In this document: piece after piece, positions 14,851 to 23,792 of the stretch
Layout: each line of letters starts with the position of its first letter
Numbering within the stretch: the first letter of the stretch is position 1
Assembly: GCA_045114775.1 (NCBI GenBank)
Contig: JBGULC010000044.1
Span: forward strand, 133,567-197,566
From: UBA3792 sp045114775
Lineage (GTDB): Bacteria; Bacillota; Clostridia; Christensenellales; CAG-138
Length of the DNA stretch: 64,000 nt
Reading direction: 5' to 3'
Translations under genes and position numbers: made by a program
Notes under the pieces: generated by a model
What the model saw: only the letters and a program-made list of their open reading frames with translations
What the model was told of the DNA's origin: nothing
Databases searched by the model: none

Positions 14851-17208
14851 TTATGATTTCAATGTAACGACCGTGACGCCCGCGTCGCCCTCGCCGTACG
14901 CGCCGATGCGAAAGCTCTTCACGCGCGGATGGGTCTTCAAATAGTTCTGAACGCCCGCTCTTAACGCGCCGGTGCCCTTGCCGTGGATGATGTTGAACTC
15001 GGTCCTGCCGGTGCGGATGCAGTCGTCGATGAACGCGTCGATCTCTAAGATCGCGTCGTCCACGAGGAACCCGCGCAGATCAAGCTCGTATTTCATCGTC
15101 TTGATGTCCGTCATGATCTCGCGCGGACGCGTGACTGCGCGCTGCGGTTCCTTTTTCTGCTCGATGAGCCTGAGATCGCTTAGCGGCACAAAGACCTTGA
15201 TGAGCCCCGCCTGGACCTGCACCTGTCCCTTCGCGTCCTGCGGCTTCAATACGGTCGCGGTATTGTTCAGACTTACCACGCGCACGGTCTGTCCGCGGAT
15301 CACGGACGTTGGGATCTCGCCCTCGTCTGCGTTCGGTTCCGGCGTGCCGGAAAGCCGGTTTCCGGCCTCCCTGAGCTTATCGCGCGAGGATTGGATCGCA
15401 CGTTCCAGCGCCTTGGTGTCGATGTTTCTGACCTGACGGAGTTCCGCGATGAGCGCATCCATTTCGTGCTTGGTCGCGGCGACGACGCTCTTGGCCTCTT
15501 CCCTTGCCTTTTCGCGGATCGCGGCGCGGTCCTCTTTGAGTTTTTTGCGCTCGGTTTCCAAAGCAATGCGTTCCGCTTTCGCCTTTTCAAGCTCCTCGGT
15601 GAGCTCGGTCGCCTGCCGCTCGGCAAGCTTGCGCTGCTGTTCTGCGCCGCTCAGAACGTCCTCGAACGCGACGTCCTCGCGCTTCAGATATTCCTTTGCC
15701 TGTTCGATGATCGCGTCGTCGAGGCCGAGCCGTTTGCTGATCTCAAACGCGTTGGACTTGCCGGGAATGCCGATATAGAGCTTGTAGGTCGGGCAAAGCC
15801 TGTCCACGTCAAATTCCATCGACGCGTTCTGCATGCCCTCGTGCGTCAGCGCGAACGCCTTGATCTCACTGTAATGCGTGGTCGCAAACGTCGTCGCGCC
15901 AGCCTCCTGAAGATGCTTTAAGATCGCCTGCGCAAGCGCCGCGCCCTCGTTCGGGTCGGTGCCCGCACCGAGCTCGTCCAGAAGGACCAGCGTATCGTCC
16001 CCCGCATCCTTCAGGATCGAAACGAGGTTCGTCATGTGTGCGGAGAACGTCGAAAGCGACTGCTCGATGGATTGTTCGTCGCCGATGTCGGCGAAGACCT
16101 CGCGGAAAACCGCGATCTCGCTCGATTCGTCCGCCGGGATGAACATGCCCGCGCTCGCCATCAGCGTAAAGAGGCCGACGGTTTTCAGCGTGACCGTTTT
16201 GCCGCCGGTGTTCGGGCCGGTGACGATCAGCGTGTCATAGCCGTCGCCGATCCAGACCGAGATCGGAACGACGGTGTTTTTGTCGATCAGCGGATGGCGG
16301 CCGTTTTTGATATGGATCAGACTTTTGTCATTCAGCTTCGGGCAGTAGGCGCGCATATCGCGGGCCATTACCGCCTTTGAAAAGATGCAGTCGAGATTGC
16401 CCAGAAGCATCAGGCTCTGATACAGCTCGTCCGCATACGGCGCCAAGAGCGCCGTGAGCCCCGCGAGGATGCGCTCGATCTCGCGCTTCTCCTCTGCCTG
16501 GAGCTGTTTATAGGCATTGCCGAGCTCGACTACCGCGGTCGGCTCGATGAACACGGTCTGTCCGCTGCCGCTCTGGTCGTGAATGAGACCGCCGATCTGC
16601 GCGCGATGTTCCGCCTTGACTGGGATCGCGTAGCGGCCGTTGCGCACGGTGACGATCGGCTCCTGCAGATATTTCTGATACGCCGGGCTTTTGATAATGT
16701 TGTTCAGCTTTTCCTTGACCCGTTCGGCGGTGATGCGCATCTGACGGCGGATCCTCGAAAGCTCCGGAGAGGCGTTGTCGCTGATCTCGTCCTCAGAAAG
16801 GATGCAGCGCGCGATCTCGGATTCGATCTCGTAATGCGAGCTCAGCGGGTTCGCGAGCCGGTGCAGTTCGCCCTCCTCCGTGCCGGAAAGCAGCGTTTCG
16901 CGCGCTCTGCGGCTTGCCTTGAGGCATTGCGCGAGGTTCAGAAGCTCGAGCGGCGAAAGCGCGTACGCGGCGCGCACGCGTCGAAGCGTAGCCCTTGCGT
17001 CCGGGAACGTGTCGATCGGCGAACCGCCGATGCGGCGGCAGATCGAGTCTGCTTCCCACGTCTGCCGAAGCAGCATTTCCGCACGTTCGAGATCGTCGGT
17101 CGGAACAAGGTCCGCAACAAATTCGCGCCCGATGTCGGACGCCGTATGGGTCGCACATTGGGCGCGGATCTTGTCAAATTCAAGACTTTTTAATGCTCTT
17201 TCGTTCAT
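14851..17208 (-). CDS. mutS2: endonuclease MutS2
   Basis: The 785-residue protein matches MutS2 in length and order: a core/clamp region, an ABC-type ATPase (Walker A GPNTGGKT near residue 330 and Walker B LVLLDELGAGTDP), a long Glu/Lys coiled coil (about 510-600), a KOW-like segment and a C-terminal Smr nuclease domain with LDLRG and HGKGTGAL. MutS2 is not a mismatch-repair protein; it acts on branched DNA and, in Bacillus, on collided ribosomes. The start ATG overlaps the htrA stop (ATGA), so it is co-expressed with the envelope-stress protease upstream. Confidence 0.96.
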   Translation of the reverse strand: MNERALKSLEFDKIRAQCATHTASDIGREFVADLVPTDDLERAEMLLRQTWEADSICRRIGGSPIDTFPDARATLRRVRAAYALSPLELLNLAQCLKASRRARETLLSGTEEGELHRLANPLSSHYEIESEIARCILSEDEISDNASPELSRIRRQMRITAERVKEKLNNIIKSPAYQKYLQEPIVTVRNGRYAIPVKAEHRAQIGGLIHDQSGSGQTVFIEPTAVVELGNAYKQLQAEEKREIERILAGLTALLAPYADELYQSLMLLGNLDCIFSKAVMARDMRAYCPKLNDKSLIHIKNGRHPLIDKNTVVPISVWIGDGYDTLIVTGPNTGGKTVTLKTVGLFTLMASAGMFIPADESSEIAVFREVFADIGDEQSIEQSLSTFSAHMTNLVSILKDAGDDTLVLLDELGAGTDPNEGAALAQAILKHLQEAGATTFATTHYSEIKAFALTHEGMQNASMEFDVDRLCPTYKLYIGIPGKSNAFEISKRLGLDDAIIEQAKEYLKREDVAFEDVLSGAEQQRKLAERQATELTEELEKAKAERIALETERKKLKEDRAAIREKAREEAKSVVAATKHEMDALIAELRQVRNIDTKALERAIQSSRDKLREAGNRLSGTPEPNADEGEIPTSVIRGQTVRVVSLNNTATVLKPQDAKGQVQVQAGLIKVFVPLSDLRLIEQKKEPQRAVTRPREIMTDIKTMKYELDLRGFLVDDAILEIDAFIDDCIRTGRTEFNIIHGKGTGALRAGVQNYLKTHPRVKSFRIGAYGEGDAGVTVVTLKS

Positions 17209-18464
17209 TTGTGTATGACATTTAGATCGCCGATGACGATCGTCAGCTCAACCATTTCTCCCTCGCGTTCAACGACGAGCTTCAGCGTGTCTCCGGATTT
17301 CTTCGAACGGATCGCCGCAATGAAATCGTCCTGTGTCTGATAATCCGTGCCGTCCAGCGAAACCAGTCGGTCGCCGACCTTGACGCCGGCTTTCTCCGCA
17401 GGACCGCCTTCCGAAACGCTGTAGATATAGACGCCGGGTTTCCTGTCGGATCCTTCTTCGTAGGAAACGACCGTGACGCCGATGCCCGGACGGGAGATCT
17501 TGCCGTCCCGGATCAGAAGCTCAGCGATCTCGACGACGTTGTTGATCGGCAGCGCAAAGCCGATGCCTTCAGAGGAGATGGTCTCTCCGAGATCGTTATA
17601 GCCCGCCGTCGTATATTTGGCGCTTGTGACGCCGATGACCTCTCCGCGCATATTGATGAGCGGGCCGCCGCTGTTGCCGGGGTTGACAGCCGCGTCGGTC
17701 TGCAGATACTCATTGACAAAGCCATCGATATTGATCTTGCGGGAGAGTGCAGACAGGATGCCAAACGTGACCGAGCCGGAAAGCTCGTCGGCGCTGATCG
17801 GATCGCCGATCGCCAGCACAAACTCACCGACGCGCATTTTTGAAGAATCGCCGATCTGCAGCGCTTTGAGGCCTGTTGCGTCGATCTTCAGCACCGCAAC
17901 ATCCGTCATGACGTCGCCGCCGATAAGCGCAGCGTCGCGCGTTTCGCCGTTGCTCAGCGAAACTTTGAGTTCCTCCGCACCTTCGATGACGTGATGGTTG
18001 GTGATGACGTAGCCCTCCGCGTTGTAAAGGAAGCCGGAGCCGGTTCCCGCAAGGGCGACATCGCCTGCTTTTTTCTTGCTATTCTGATAATTTGCGATGC
18101 CGACCACGCTCGGAGAGACCTCGTCGATCACGTCCGGAATGCTGCCGAGCCCGGAAGGCACGGCGGAGTTTTGCTTCGGGTCGACTGCGGACTTCGGATC
18201 CGAAAGGTTCCGGTCTCCCTCCGCTTCCGGCTGCGCCTTGCGGATGCCGATCCCGTCAGGCGTAAGATAGATGCGCTCGCAGAGTGCCTTTGCGTTCTTC
18301 CACGCCTGTCCGTCGTTTGTCAGCGCGAAAAACGTACCGGCTGCAAGCAGCAGAATGATGAATGCGCAAAGAATGATCACAAAGATGTTGCCTGCGCGAT
18401 GCGCGCGACGTACGGACGCCGTGTTTTTGTAATCACAGGGATACGGAATGAATTTATGAGACAT
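17205..18464 (-). CDS. membrane-anchored HtrA/DegP-like serine protease with PDZ domain
   Basis: The 419-residue protein has a basic N-terminus, one membrane segment (about 27-48), a linker, a trypsin-like protease domain with catalytic triad H158 (TNHHVI), D188 (TDVAVL) and S265 (GNSGGP), and a C-terminal PDZ domain (about 320-415). It is an S1C-type quality-control protease anchored facing outside the membrane. Its start overlaps the end of the histidine kinase gene by 11 bp, so it may be both a co-product and a target of the linked two-component system. Confidence 0.95.
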   Translation of the reverse strand: MSHKFIPYPCDYKNTASVRRAHRAGNIFVIILCAFIILLLAAGTFFALTNDGQAWKNAKALCERIYLTPDGIGIRKAQPEAEGDRNLSDPKSAVDPKQNSAVPSGLGSIPDVIDEVSPSVVGIANYQNSKKKAGDVALAGTGSGFLYNAEGYVITNHHVIEGAEELKVSLSNGETRDAALIGGDVMTDVAVLKIDATGLKALQIGDSSKMRVGEFVLAIGDPISADELSGSVTFGILSALSRKINIDGFVNEYLQTDAAVNPGNSGGPLINMRGEVIGVTSAKYTTAGYNDLGETISSEGIGFALPINNVVEIAELLIRDGKISRPGIGVTVVSYEEGSDRKPGVYIYSVSEGGPAEKAGVKVGDRLVSLDGTDYQTQDDFIAAIRSKKSGDTLKLVVEREGEMVELTIVIGDLNVIHK

Positions 18465-19911
18465 TGCGTTTACCTCCGTCGGAAACTCGTTTCATGGCGC
18501 TTGCGCGCTCGAGGGTAAAAGTGAACTGTGTGCCGCGGCCGCGTGCGCTGCGCACCGTAATGGATTGACCGTGGCTTTCGATGATGCGCTTGACGATCGA
18601 AAGGCCGAGACCGGAGCCCATCTGCGGAGTAGGCGTGTGCGCTTTTTCAACTTTATAGAAGCGGTCGAAGACGTGCGGCACGTCCTCCTGCGGAATGCCG
18701 ATGCCGTTGTCTCGCACCGTGACATAGACGGTCTTGCGCATCGAATACGTGGAGACGAACAGCGAACGGCCTTTCGGCGAATACTTGATCGCATTGTCGA
18801 TCAAGTTCCGAAGCACCTGACCGATCTGCGCCGGATCCGCGTAGACGGTGCATTGCTCCTGCGCGAAGCGGACCTCCATCTCCATTTCATTTTCGACAAG
18901 CCGTGCTTCGAACGTCAGCAGTGTTCTGCGGATCAGCTCGTTGATGTCGAACACCTCGAAGTGGAGCTGGATCGTGCCGGATTCGATGCGGGCAAGGTCC
19001 AAAAGGTCGTTGACCAGCGTGACCATGCGGCGTGTTTCGTTCAATACGATCTCGATGTACTCGGGATAATTCTCCGGCGGGATCGTGCCGTCCTGCATCG
19101 CTTCCAAAAAGCCTTTCATCGAGGTCAGAGGACTTCTGAGCTCGTGACTGACGTTCGCTACGAAGCTTCTGCGCGTGTCCTCAAGTCCTCTCAGCTGCTC
19201 TGCCATCTCATTGAGGCTCTTGCCGAGCTGCGCAGCCTCGTCGCTTCCTTCGACAGGGATCCGCGTCGAAAAATCCCCGCGAGAATAGCACTGCACCGCG
19301 GTGTTCATTTCGACAAACGGATTGATCACGCGATAGGCCGTATAGTAGGAAACGACGCCCGCCCCGATCAGCGCGACCGCGCTGACCAGAAGCGTCCACA
19401 AAAGGATATTGCCCGTACTCCTTCGGATCGGTCCGAGATCACCGGAAACAAGAACGATCCCATCCGAGGCTTCGTCCAGCACGGTACAGTAGACCGTCTC
19501 TACGGGAAACGCCGAATGCCTGAAATAATTCTGCGTTGTACTCCCGAGCGGACCTGCATTCAGCGCTACGTGTCCGAAATCGGTCTCTGTCAGCGGCAAA
19601 GCCGCAAACTGTTCCCAACGCGGATCGCTATAGTATGCATCGACGCTGTTGTGCGAGCCGATCACTTCGACCAAAAGATCGTTGTCCGCGGCGATATGCT
19701 GTAAATGCGTTTTCGCATCTTCCCCGCCCGACACGATCTCTGCGCGCGCATTCTGCGCATAACGATTCAGTTGTGTCCCGAATTCCCCGATCCTCTCAAC
19801 GTACACGACGATCGCCAGCACACCGCCGACCAGCAGCACGGCAAGCGCAGCCGTGAGGCATTGCATGAACATCATGCGCGAGATAACGGTGCGGAACCGA
19901 CTCTTACGCAT
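18454..19911 (-). CDS. sensor histidine kinase
   Basis: The 485-residue kinase has two membrane segments (about 15-38 and 168-190) flanking an extracytoplasmic sensor of about 130 residues, a HAMP domain (about 190-245), a HisKA domain with phospho-acceptor H256 in NVSHELRSPL, and an HATPase_c domain with DNAIKY, DNGIGIP and GSGLGLSI boxes. It probably senses envelope stress or a wall-active signal and phosphorylates the response regulator encoded just upstream. A GAGGAG site precedes ATG 19911. Confidence 0.95.
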   Translation of the reverse strand: MRKSRFRTVISRMMFMQCLTAALAVLLVGGVLAIVVYVERIGEFGTQLNRYAQNARAEIVSGGEDAKTHLQHIAADNDLLVEVIGSHNSVDAYYSDPRWEQFAALPLTETDFGHVALNAGPLGSTTQNYFRHSAFPVETVYCTVLDEASDGIVLVSGDLGPIRRSTGNILLWTLLVSAVALIGAGVVSYYTAYRVINPFVEMNTAVQCYSRGDFSTRIPVEGSDEAAQLGKSLNEMAEQLRGLEDTRRSFVANVSHELRSPLTSMKGFLEAMQDGTIPPENYPEYIEIVLNETRRMVTLVNDLLDLARIESGTIQLHFEVFDINELIRRTLLTFEARLVENEMEMEVRFAQEQCTVYADPAQIGQVLRNLIDNAIKYSPKGRSLFVSTYSMRKTVYVTVRDNGIGIPQEDVPHVFDRFYKVEKAHTPTPQMGSGLGLSIVKRIIESHGQSITVRSARGRGTQFTFTLERASAMKRVSDGGKRNVS

Positions 19912-19919
19912 GAAGCTCC

Positions 19920-20603
19920 TCAGTTATGAACGTCAAATTTATAGCCTACGCCCCAGACCGTGCGAAGCTGCCAGTTCTCGCGCTCGCCCAGCTTTTCGCG
20001 GATACGCTTGACGTGGACGTCGACGGTCCTCGAATCGCCGAAGAAATCGAAGCCCCAGACCTGCTCCAGAAGCTGCTCGCGCGTGAAAACGCGGCCGCTG
20101 TGCGACGCCAGGAAGTACAGAAGCTCGATCTCCTTGGGCGGCATTTCGAGCTGCTCGCCGTCGAGCGTGACGGAATAGTTTTCGAGCGAGATGGTCAGAT
20201 CCGGCAGGTTGATCGTGCGTTCGCTCTCCGCAGCGGGCGCAAAGCGGCGAAGCACCGCCTTGATCCGGGCGACCAGCTCGTTGGAATCGAACGGTTTTGC
20301 GATATAGTCGTCTGCGCCGAGCTCAAGTCCGCGCACGCGCTCGCCCGTATCGCCCTTTGCCGTCAGCATAATGACCGGTGTGGAGCTCTCCTGGCGGATC
20401 TCGTGCAGGATCGTCCAGCCGTCCTGACCGGGCAGCATGACGTCGAGCACGACAAGCGTCGGCTTTGTGTTGCGGAACGCCTGCATGGCTTCGTAGCCCG
20501 TTGTGCAGGTCGCGACCGAGAAGCCCGCCTTTTTGAGATAGAGCTCAATGATCGCCAGTATGTTTCTGTCGTCGTCGATGACCAAGATCGTATTGTTGTC
20601 CAT
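19920..20603 (-). CDS. OmpR/PhoB family response regulator
   Basis: The 227-residue regulator has a receiver domain (acidic pocket DDD at 10-12, phospho-site D54 in VVLDVMLP, K in LTAKGD) and a C-terminal winged-helix DNA-binding domain (about 130-227). A longer reading frame from a TTG exists, but ATG 20603 lies 5-6 nt from GGAGG, so it is the better start. Partner is the kinase 9 bp downstream. The likely targets include its own operon with htrA. Confidence 0.95.
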   Translation of the reverse strand: MDNNTILVIDDDRNILAIIELYLKKAGFSVATCTTGYEAMQAFRNTKPTLVVLDVMLPGQDGWTILHEIRQESSTPVIMLTAKGDTGERVRGLELGADDYIAKPFDSNELVARIKAVLRRFAPAAESERTINLPDLTISLENYSVTLDGEQLEMPPKEIELLYFLASHSGRVFTREQLLEQVWGFDFFGDSRTVDVHVKRIREKLGERENWQLRTVWGVGYKFDVHN

Positions 20604-20614
20604 GAATACCTCCG

Positions 20615-21028
20615 TCAATCTTTCACTGTAACCGTTATGCCGTTTTCGAGCAGCAGCTCCGCCGTAACCCCGTTTCCTTCTTTGAGGGTCCCCGAAAACG
20701 TGCCGTCATAGATCGTCCCGCAGCCGCAGGACGGGCTTCGCGCCTTAAGGATCGCATGCGTACATCCGTACAGCCGCGCCATGCGAAGTGTTTCCTCCGC
20801 GCCCTTCCGATACGCCTCCGTGACGTCCTTACCGTCGCGCATGATCACACGGCCGCCGTCCGGCGTACGTTCCGAAGGCGTTCTCGGACACGGGAGTCCT
20901 CCGAGCATTTCCGGGCAGACAGGAATCGCTTCCCCTCGCTTCATCAGCGAGACGATCTCTTCGTTCGGAACGGTTTTGCCGTCGTATCTCACGCGATATC
21001 CGGCAAGGCAGGCGCTGACGATAATCAT
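20615..21028 (-). CDS. DUF523 family protein
   Basis: This protein of about 137 residues has the DUF523 pattern: VSACLAGYRVRYDG at the N-terminus, VCPEMLGGLPCPR, and KARSPSCGCG. Several conserved cysteines suggest metal or sulfur chemistry. The biochemical role is not established in the family. I start at ATG 21028, 8 nt after AAAGGT, rather than GTG 21031. It is the first gene of the minus-strand cluster and lies 11 bp before the response regulator. Confidence 0.85.
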   Translation of the reverse strand: MIIVSACLAGYRVRYDGKTVPNEEIVSLMKRGEAIPVCPEMLGGLPCPRTPSERTPDGGRVIMRDGKDVTEAYRKGAEETLRMARLYGCTHAILKARSPSCGCGTIYDGTFSGTLKEGNGVTAELLLENGITVTVKD

Positions 21029-21056
21029 CACATGTTACCTTTCTATAGGTAGATAT

Positions 21057-21085
21057 ATATTAACACAGTTTTCGTTTTTTGTCTA
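21057..21085 (-). promoter_or_regulatory. promoter of the DUF523-two-component-htrA-mutS2 cluster
   Basis: On the minus strand TAGACA (21080-21085) and TAATAT (21057-21062) have a 17-bp spacer and a TG extension, 28 bp before the start codon. Confidence 0.65.
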
Positions 21086-21139
21086 TACTTTGTTCATAAA
21101 AACAGGGTCGAAGGATGCTCCGGCCCGGTGTTTTTTGCT

Positions 21140-22300
21140 TCATTGCGCTCTGTTTTCCAATTGTTTCCGTTCGATCAGCGCGGCATATCGCTTTGCGACC
21201 GTGCCGGCGATCCCGCTCCACGGGATCGGGATCGTCTCCCTCGCCCTTGCGCCTACCGCCTTTGCCGTCGGCAGCGCGCGCGCCATGCACGCTGCGATGT
21301 CCTCCGGCGTATTCTTGCAGAGGAAGCCGTTCTCGCCGTCTTTGACGCCCTCGGCCGCGCAGGAGCCCTCGATCAGCAGGCTCGGCGTGCCGGCGGCAGC
21401 CGCCTCGCGTACGACCATCGGCGCGTTGTCATACAGCGACGGAAACACAAACAGATCCGCCCTCGCGTACAGTCCCTTCAACAGCTCCCGATCCGCGATA
21501 TGTCCGGTAAAGACTGCGACGTCGCTGAGTCCGAGACGGTCGGCGAGCGTTCGCATCCGTTCTGCGTCCGGTCCCTGTCCCGCAAAGACGACCGAAAACT
21601 TCGCGCCGGTGTTCCGGTACAGTGCGGCGGCCTTCAGGATGCTGTCCGTATTCTTTTTGAAATTCTGCTGTCCCACAAAGAGAAACACGTTCCCGTCGCC
21701 GAGTCCGAAGCGTTCCTCCGCCCGCTTCGCGTCCTCCGCCGTCGGGTACCAGAGATCGGTCCCGTTCGGCATCACGACGATCTCACCGCGATAGCCGTAG
21801 CCGCGCAGGACCTCCGCCGTTGCGTCGTTGACCGTCCACACCTCGTCGCATCGGTTGAAGAACGAAACGATGCGGCGGACGACGGCCGCCGCGATGATCT
21901 CGCTGTGCGTCTTCTGCAGCACATCGTCGTAATACTTGGAGTGCAGCGTTGCCACGATCGGGATGTTCCGCTCGCGCGAAATGCGAAGCGCCTCGACCGC
22001 AGAGACGAACGGCGTGTGCGCGTGGACGATATCGAACGGGATACGGTTGAGATCGTGCCGGAACGGCAGATCGAGCGCGGGCATGCCGACGCTGTACGCC
22101 TCGTTCGGGATCGGAAGGCTTGCGTACTGAATGACGGGAAACGGCTCGCTCGGTTTTTCAAAAGGCTTATCGACGCTGCGGGGCGCAATGTAATAACAAG
22201 CTTCCTGCGTTTTGCTGAGCTGCTCCGCGTACGAGCGAACGACCATCCCGACGCCGTCGATGTGCGGCGGATAGCATTCGCAGAATTCTCCGATGACCAT
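21140..22300 (-). CDS. glycosyltransferase family 4 protein
   Basis: This 386-residue GT-B fold enzyme has an N-terminal acceptor domain (YPPHIDGVGMVVRSYAEQL) and a C-terminal GT1-type nucleotide-sugar domain with VMPNGTDL, FVGQQNFKKN and the EAAAAGTPSL region. It resembles enzymes that glycosylate membrane lipids such as diacylglycerol or phosphatidylinositol. The product is not determined. ATG 22300 is chosen because the frame upstream of it overlaps the promoter and dyad at 22329-22365; a weak AGGA site lies about 11 nt ahead. The gene stands alone on the minus strand. Confidence 0.88.
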   Translation of the reverse strand: MVIGEFCECYPPHIDGVGMVVRSYAEQLSKTQEACYYIAPRSVDKPFEKPSEPFPVIQYASLPIPNEAYSVGMPALDLPFRHDLNRIPFDIVHAHTPFVSAVEALRISRERNIPIVATLHSKYYDDVLQKTHSEIIAAAVVRRIVSFFNRCDEVWTVNDATAEVLRGYGYRGEIVVMPNGTDLWYPTAEDAKRAEERFGLGDGNVFLFVGQQNFKKNTDSILKAAALYRNTGAKFSVVFAGQGPDAERMRTLADRLGLSDVAVFTGHIADRELLKGLYARADLFVFPSLYDNAPMVVREAAAAGTPSLLIEGSCAAEGVKDGENGFLCKNTPEDIAACMARALPTAKAVGARARETIPIPWSGIAGTVAKRYAALIERKQLENRAQ

Positions 22301-22328
22301 GCTGCAATACTTCCTGAATTTTTTCTTA

Positions 22329-22357
22329 ATGATAGCACAAGCGGAATCGGCTTTCAA
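22329..22357 (-). promoter_or_regulatory. promoter of the GT4 gene
   Basis: On the minus strand TTGAAA (22352-22357) and TATCAT (22329-22334) have a 17-bp spacer. Confidence 0.7.
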
Positions 22358-22365
22358 CCGATTCC
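22343..22365 (-). promoter_or_regulatory. perfect dyad covering the -35 box of the GT4 promoter
   Basis: GGAATCGG and CCGATTCC form an 8-bp perfect inverted repeat around a 7-nt centre that contains the -35 TTGAAA. No T-run follows, so it looks more like an operator than a terminator for the gene ending at 22403. Confidence 0.4.
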
Positions 22366-22402
22366 ACATTGTTTCACAGAAAGTCCTTTATTTCGCGATC
22401 CG

Positions 22403-23638
22403 TCAGTTTCTCACGACCTGGAACAGATAAAACTTGAGATAATCCGTCTCCGGTACGTTCCAGAGAATCGGATGGTCCGGCGCCTGCTGCCGCTGCTCGA
22501 TCTGTCGAAGCTGTACGCCCGCGTCCCACGCCGCGCGCTCAAGCATTTTTTCAAACAGTTCGCTCGGCATGAAGTGGCTGCAGGACGCCGTAGCAAGATA
22601 CCCGCCGGGCGGCAGAAGCTTCAGCGCCGCGGAATTGATCTCGCGATAGCCGCGCTCCGCGCTGTTGACCGTCTTACGCGATTTCGTAAACGCCGGCGGG
22701 TCGAGGATGATCAGATCGTACGGTTTTTTGCCTTCCGCAAGGAGATTCGTCAGAAGGTCGAACACGTCCGCGGTCACAAAATCCATGCGGTCCAGAAGAC
22801 CGTTGCGCTCGGCGTTTGCCTTTGCCATTTCGATGGCGGTCTCGGAGATGTCGACCGCCGTGACGTGCGCCGCGCCGCCCATCGCCGCGTTCAGCGCAAA
22901 CGATCCGGTGTGCGTGAAGCAATCGAGAACTTTCCGATCCTTTGCGATGCGGCGAACCGCAAGGCGGTTGTACTTCTGATCGAGGAAGTAGCCGGTCTTC
23001 TGCCCGTTCTCAACGTCTGCAAGATATTCGATCCCGTTCTCGACGATCGTTGTGATCGCGCTTTCGGGCGTTTCAAGGCCGGGGATCGGAAACCAGCCCT
23101 TCCCCTGCTCCAATCCCTCAAGCGCGCGGATCGCGACGTCGTTGCGTTCAAAGAGTCCCCGGATCCCCGCGCCGTCCTCGTTCAGCACGTCGACGATCAG
23201 CGGGAACAGCATCGTCTTGATGCGTTCGATCCCGACCGACAGAGTCTGCGCAACCAGGATGTCGCCGAATCGATCCACGGTCAGCCCCGGGAACGCGTCG
23301 GCTTCACCGAAGATCACGCGGCAGCAGGAAACGTCCGCGCCCATGACCGCTTTGCGATAGTCCCACGCGTAGCGGATGCGGCGTTTCCAGAACGCCTCGT
23401 CGAACCGGTCGTTCGCGTTGCGCGAAACGAGACGGATTCGGATCTTGGAATTGCGGCTCAAAAAGCCCGTTCCGAGATATTTGCCCTTTTCGGACACCGC
23501 GTCGACCAGAGCGCCGTTTTCCGCGTTTCCCTCCTCGCCGAGCACCTCCGCCTCGTAGATCCACGGATGTCCTCCCTCGACCCAGCGCGTGCCTTTCGCC
23601 GTGATCGTGAATCTCGGAAATTCCCGCTGTGTTTTCAT
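22403..23638 (-). CDS. class I SAM-dependent rRNA methyltransferase, RlmI/RlmK-like
   Basis: The 411-residue enzyme has an N-terminal PUA domain (GHPWIYEAEV), a linker domain, and a Rossmann methyltransferase domain with LDCFTHTGSF (SAM motif I), AVDISE and LDPPAF. A late TASCSHFM loop contains a cysteine as in RlmI-type 23S rRNA m5C methyltransferases. Precise base target cannot be set from sequence. ATG 23638 fits the family start; the frame upstream of it is non-conserved and crosses the promoter. Confidence 0.92.
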   Translation of the reverse strand: MKTQREFPRFTITAKGTRWVEGGHPWIYEAEVLGEEGNAENGALVDAVSEKGKYLGTGFLSRNSKIRIRLVSRNANDRFDEAFWKRRIRYAWDYRKAVMGADVSCCRVIFGEADAFPGLTVDRFGDILVAQTLSVGIERIKTMLFPLIVDVLNEDGAGIRGLFERNDVAIRALEGLEQGKGWFPIPGLETPESAITTIVENGIEYLADVENGQKTGYFLDQKYNRLAVRRIAKDRKVLDCFTHTGSFALNAAMGGAAHVTAVDISETAIEMAKANAERNGLLDRMDFVTADVFDLLTNLLAEGKKPYDLIILDPPAFTKSRKTVNSAERGYREINSAALKLLPPGGYLATASCSHFMPSELFEKMLERAAWDAGVQLRQIEQRQQAPDHPILWNVPETDYLKFYLFQVVRN

Positions 23639-23669
23639 ACGTTTCCCTGCCTCTCCGTTCTTTACGCCG

Positions 23670-23698
23670 AGTATACCACATCCCGCGTCGTTTCTCAA
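23670..23698 (-). promoter_or_regulatory. promoter of the rRNA methyltransferase gene
   Basis: On the minus strand TTGAGA (23693-23698) and TATACT (23670-23675) have a 17-bp spacer and a TG extension. Confidence 0.75.
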
Positions 23699-23706
23699 CA
23701 GAAAAC

Positions 23707-23748
23707 GAAAAGATCCTTCCCCGTTCGTGCGGGAAAGGATCTTTTCTG
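23707..23748 (-). terminator. intrinsic terminator of the hydrolase-membrane fusion gene
   Basis: A long stem GAAAAGATCCTT.CCCG / CGGG.AAGGATCTTTTC is followed on the minus strand by TTTTCG. It lies 45 bp after the hydrolase stop and directly ahead of the methyltransferase promoter. Confidence 0.8.
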
Positions 23749-23792
23749 AGGGTAAGCAAACGCTGTGCGCATTTGCGCACGGAAGCAAGTCC

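Noticed and set aside
21128..23749. 873-codon open frame on the plus strand.
   Set aside because: It runs antisense through two clear genes (GT4 and rRNA methyltransferase) and both their promoters. High GC keeps stops rare in that frame.
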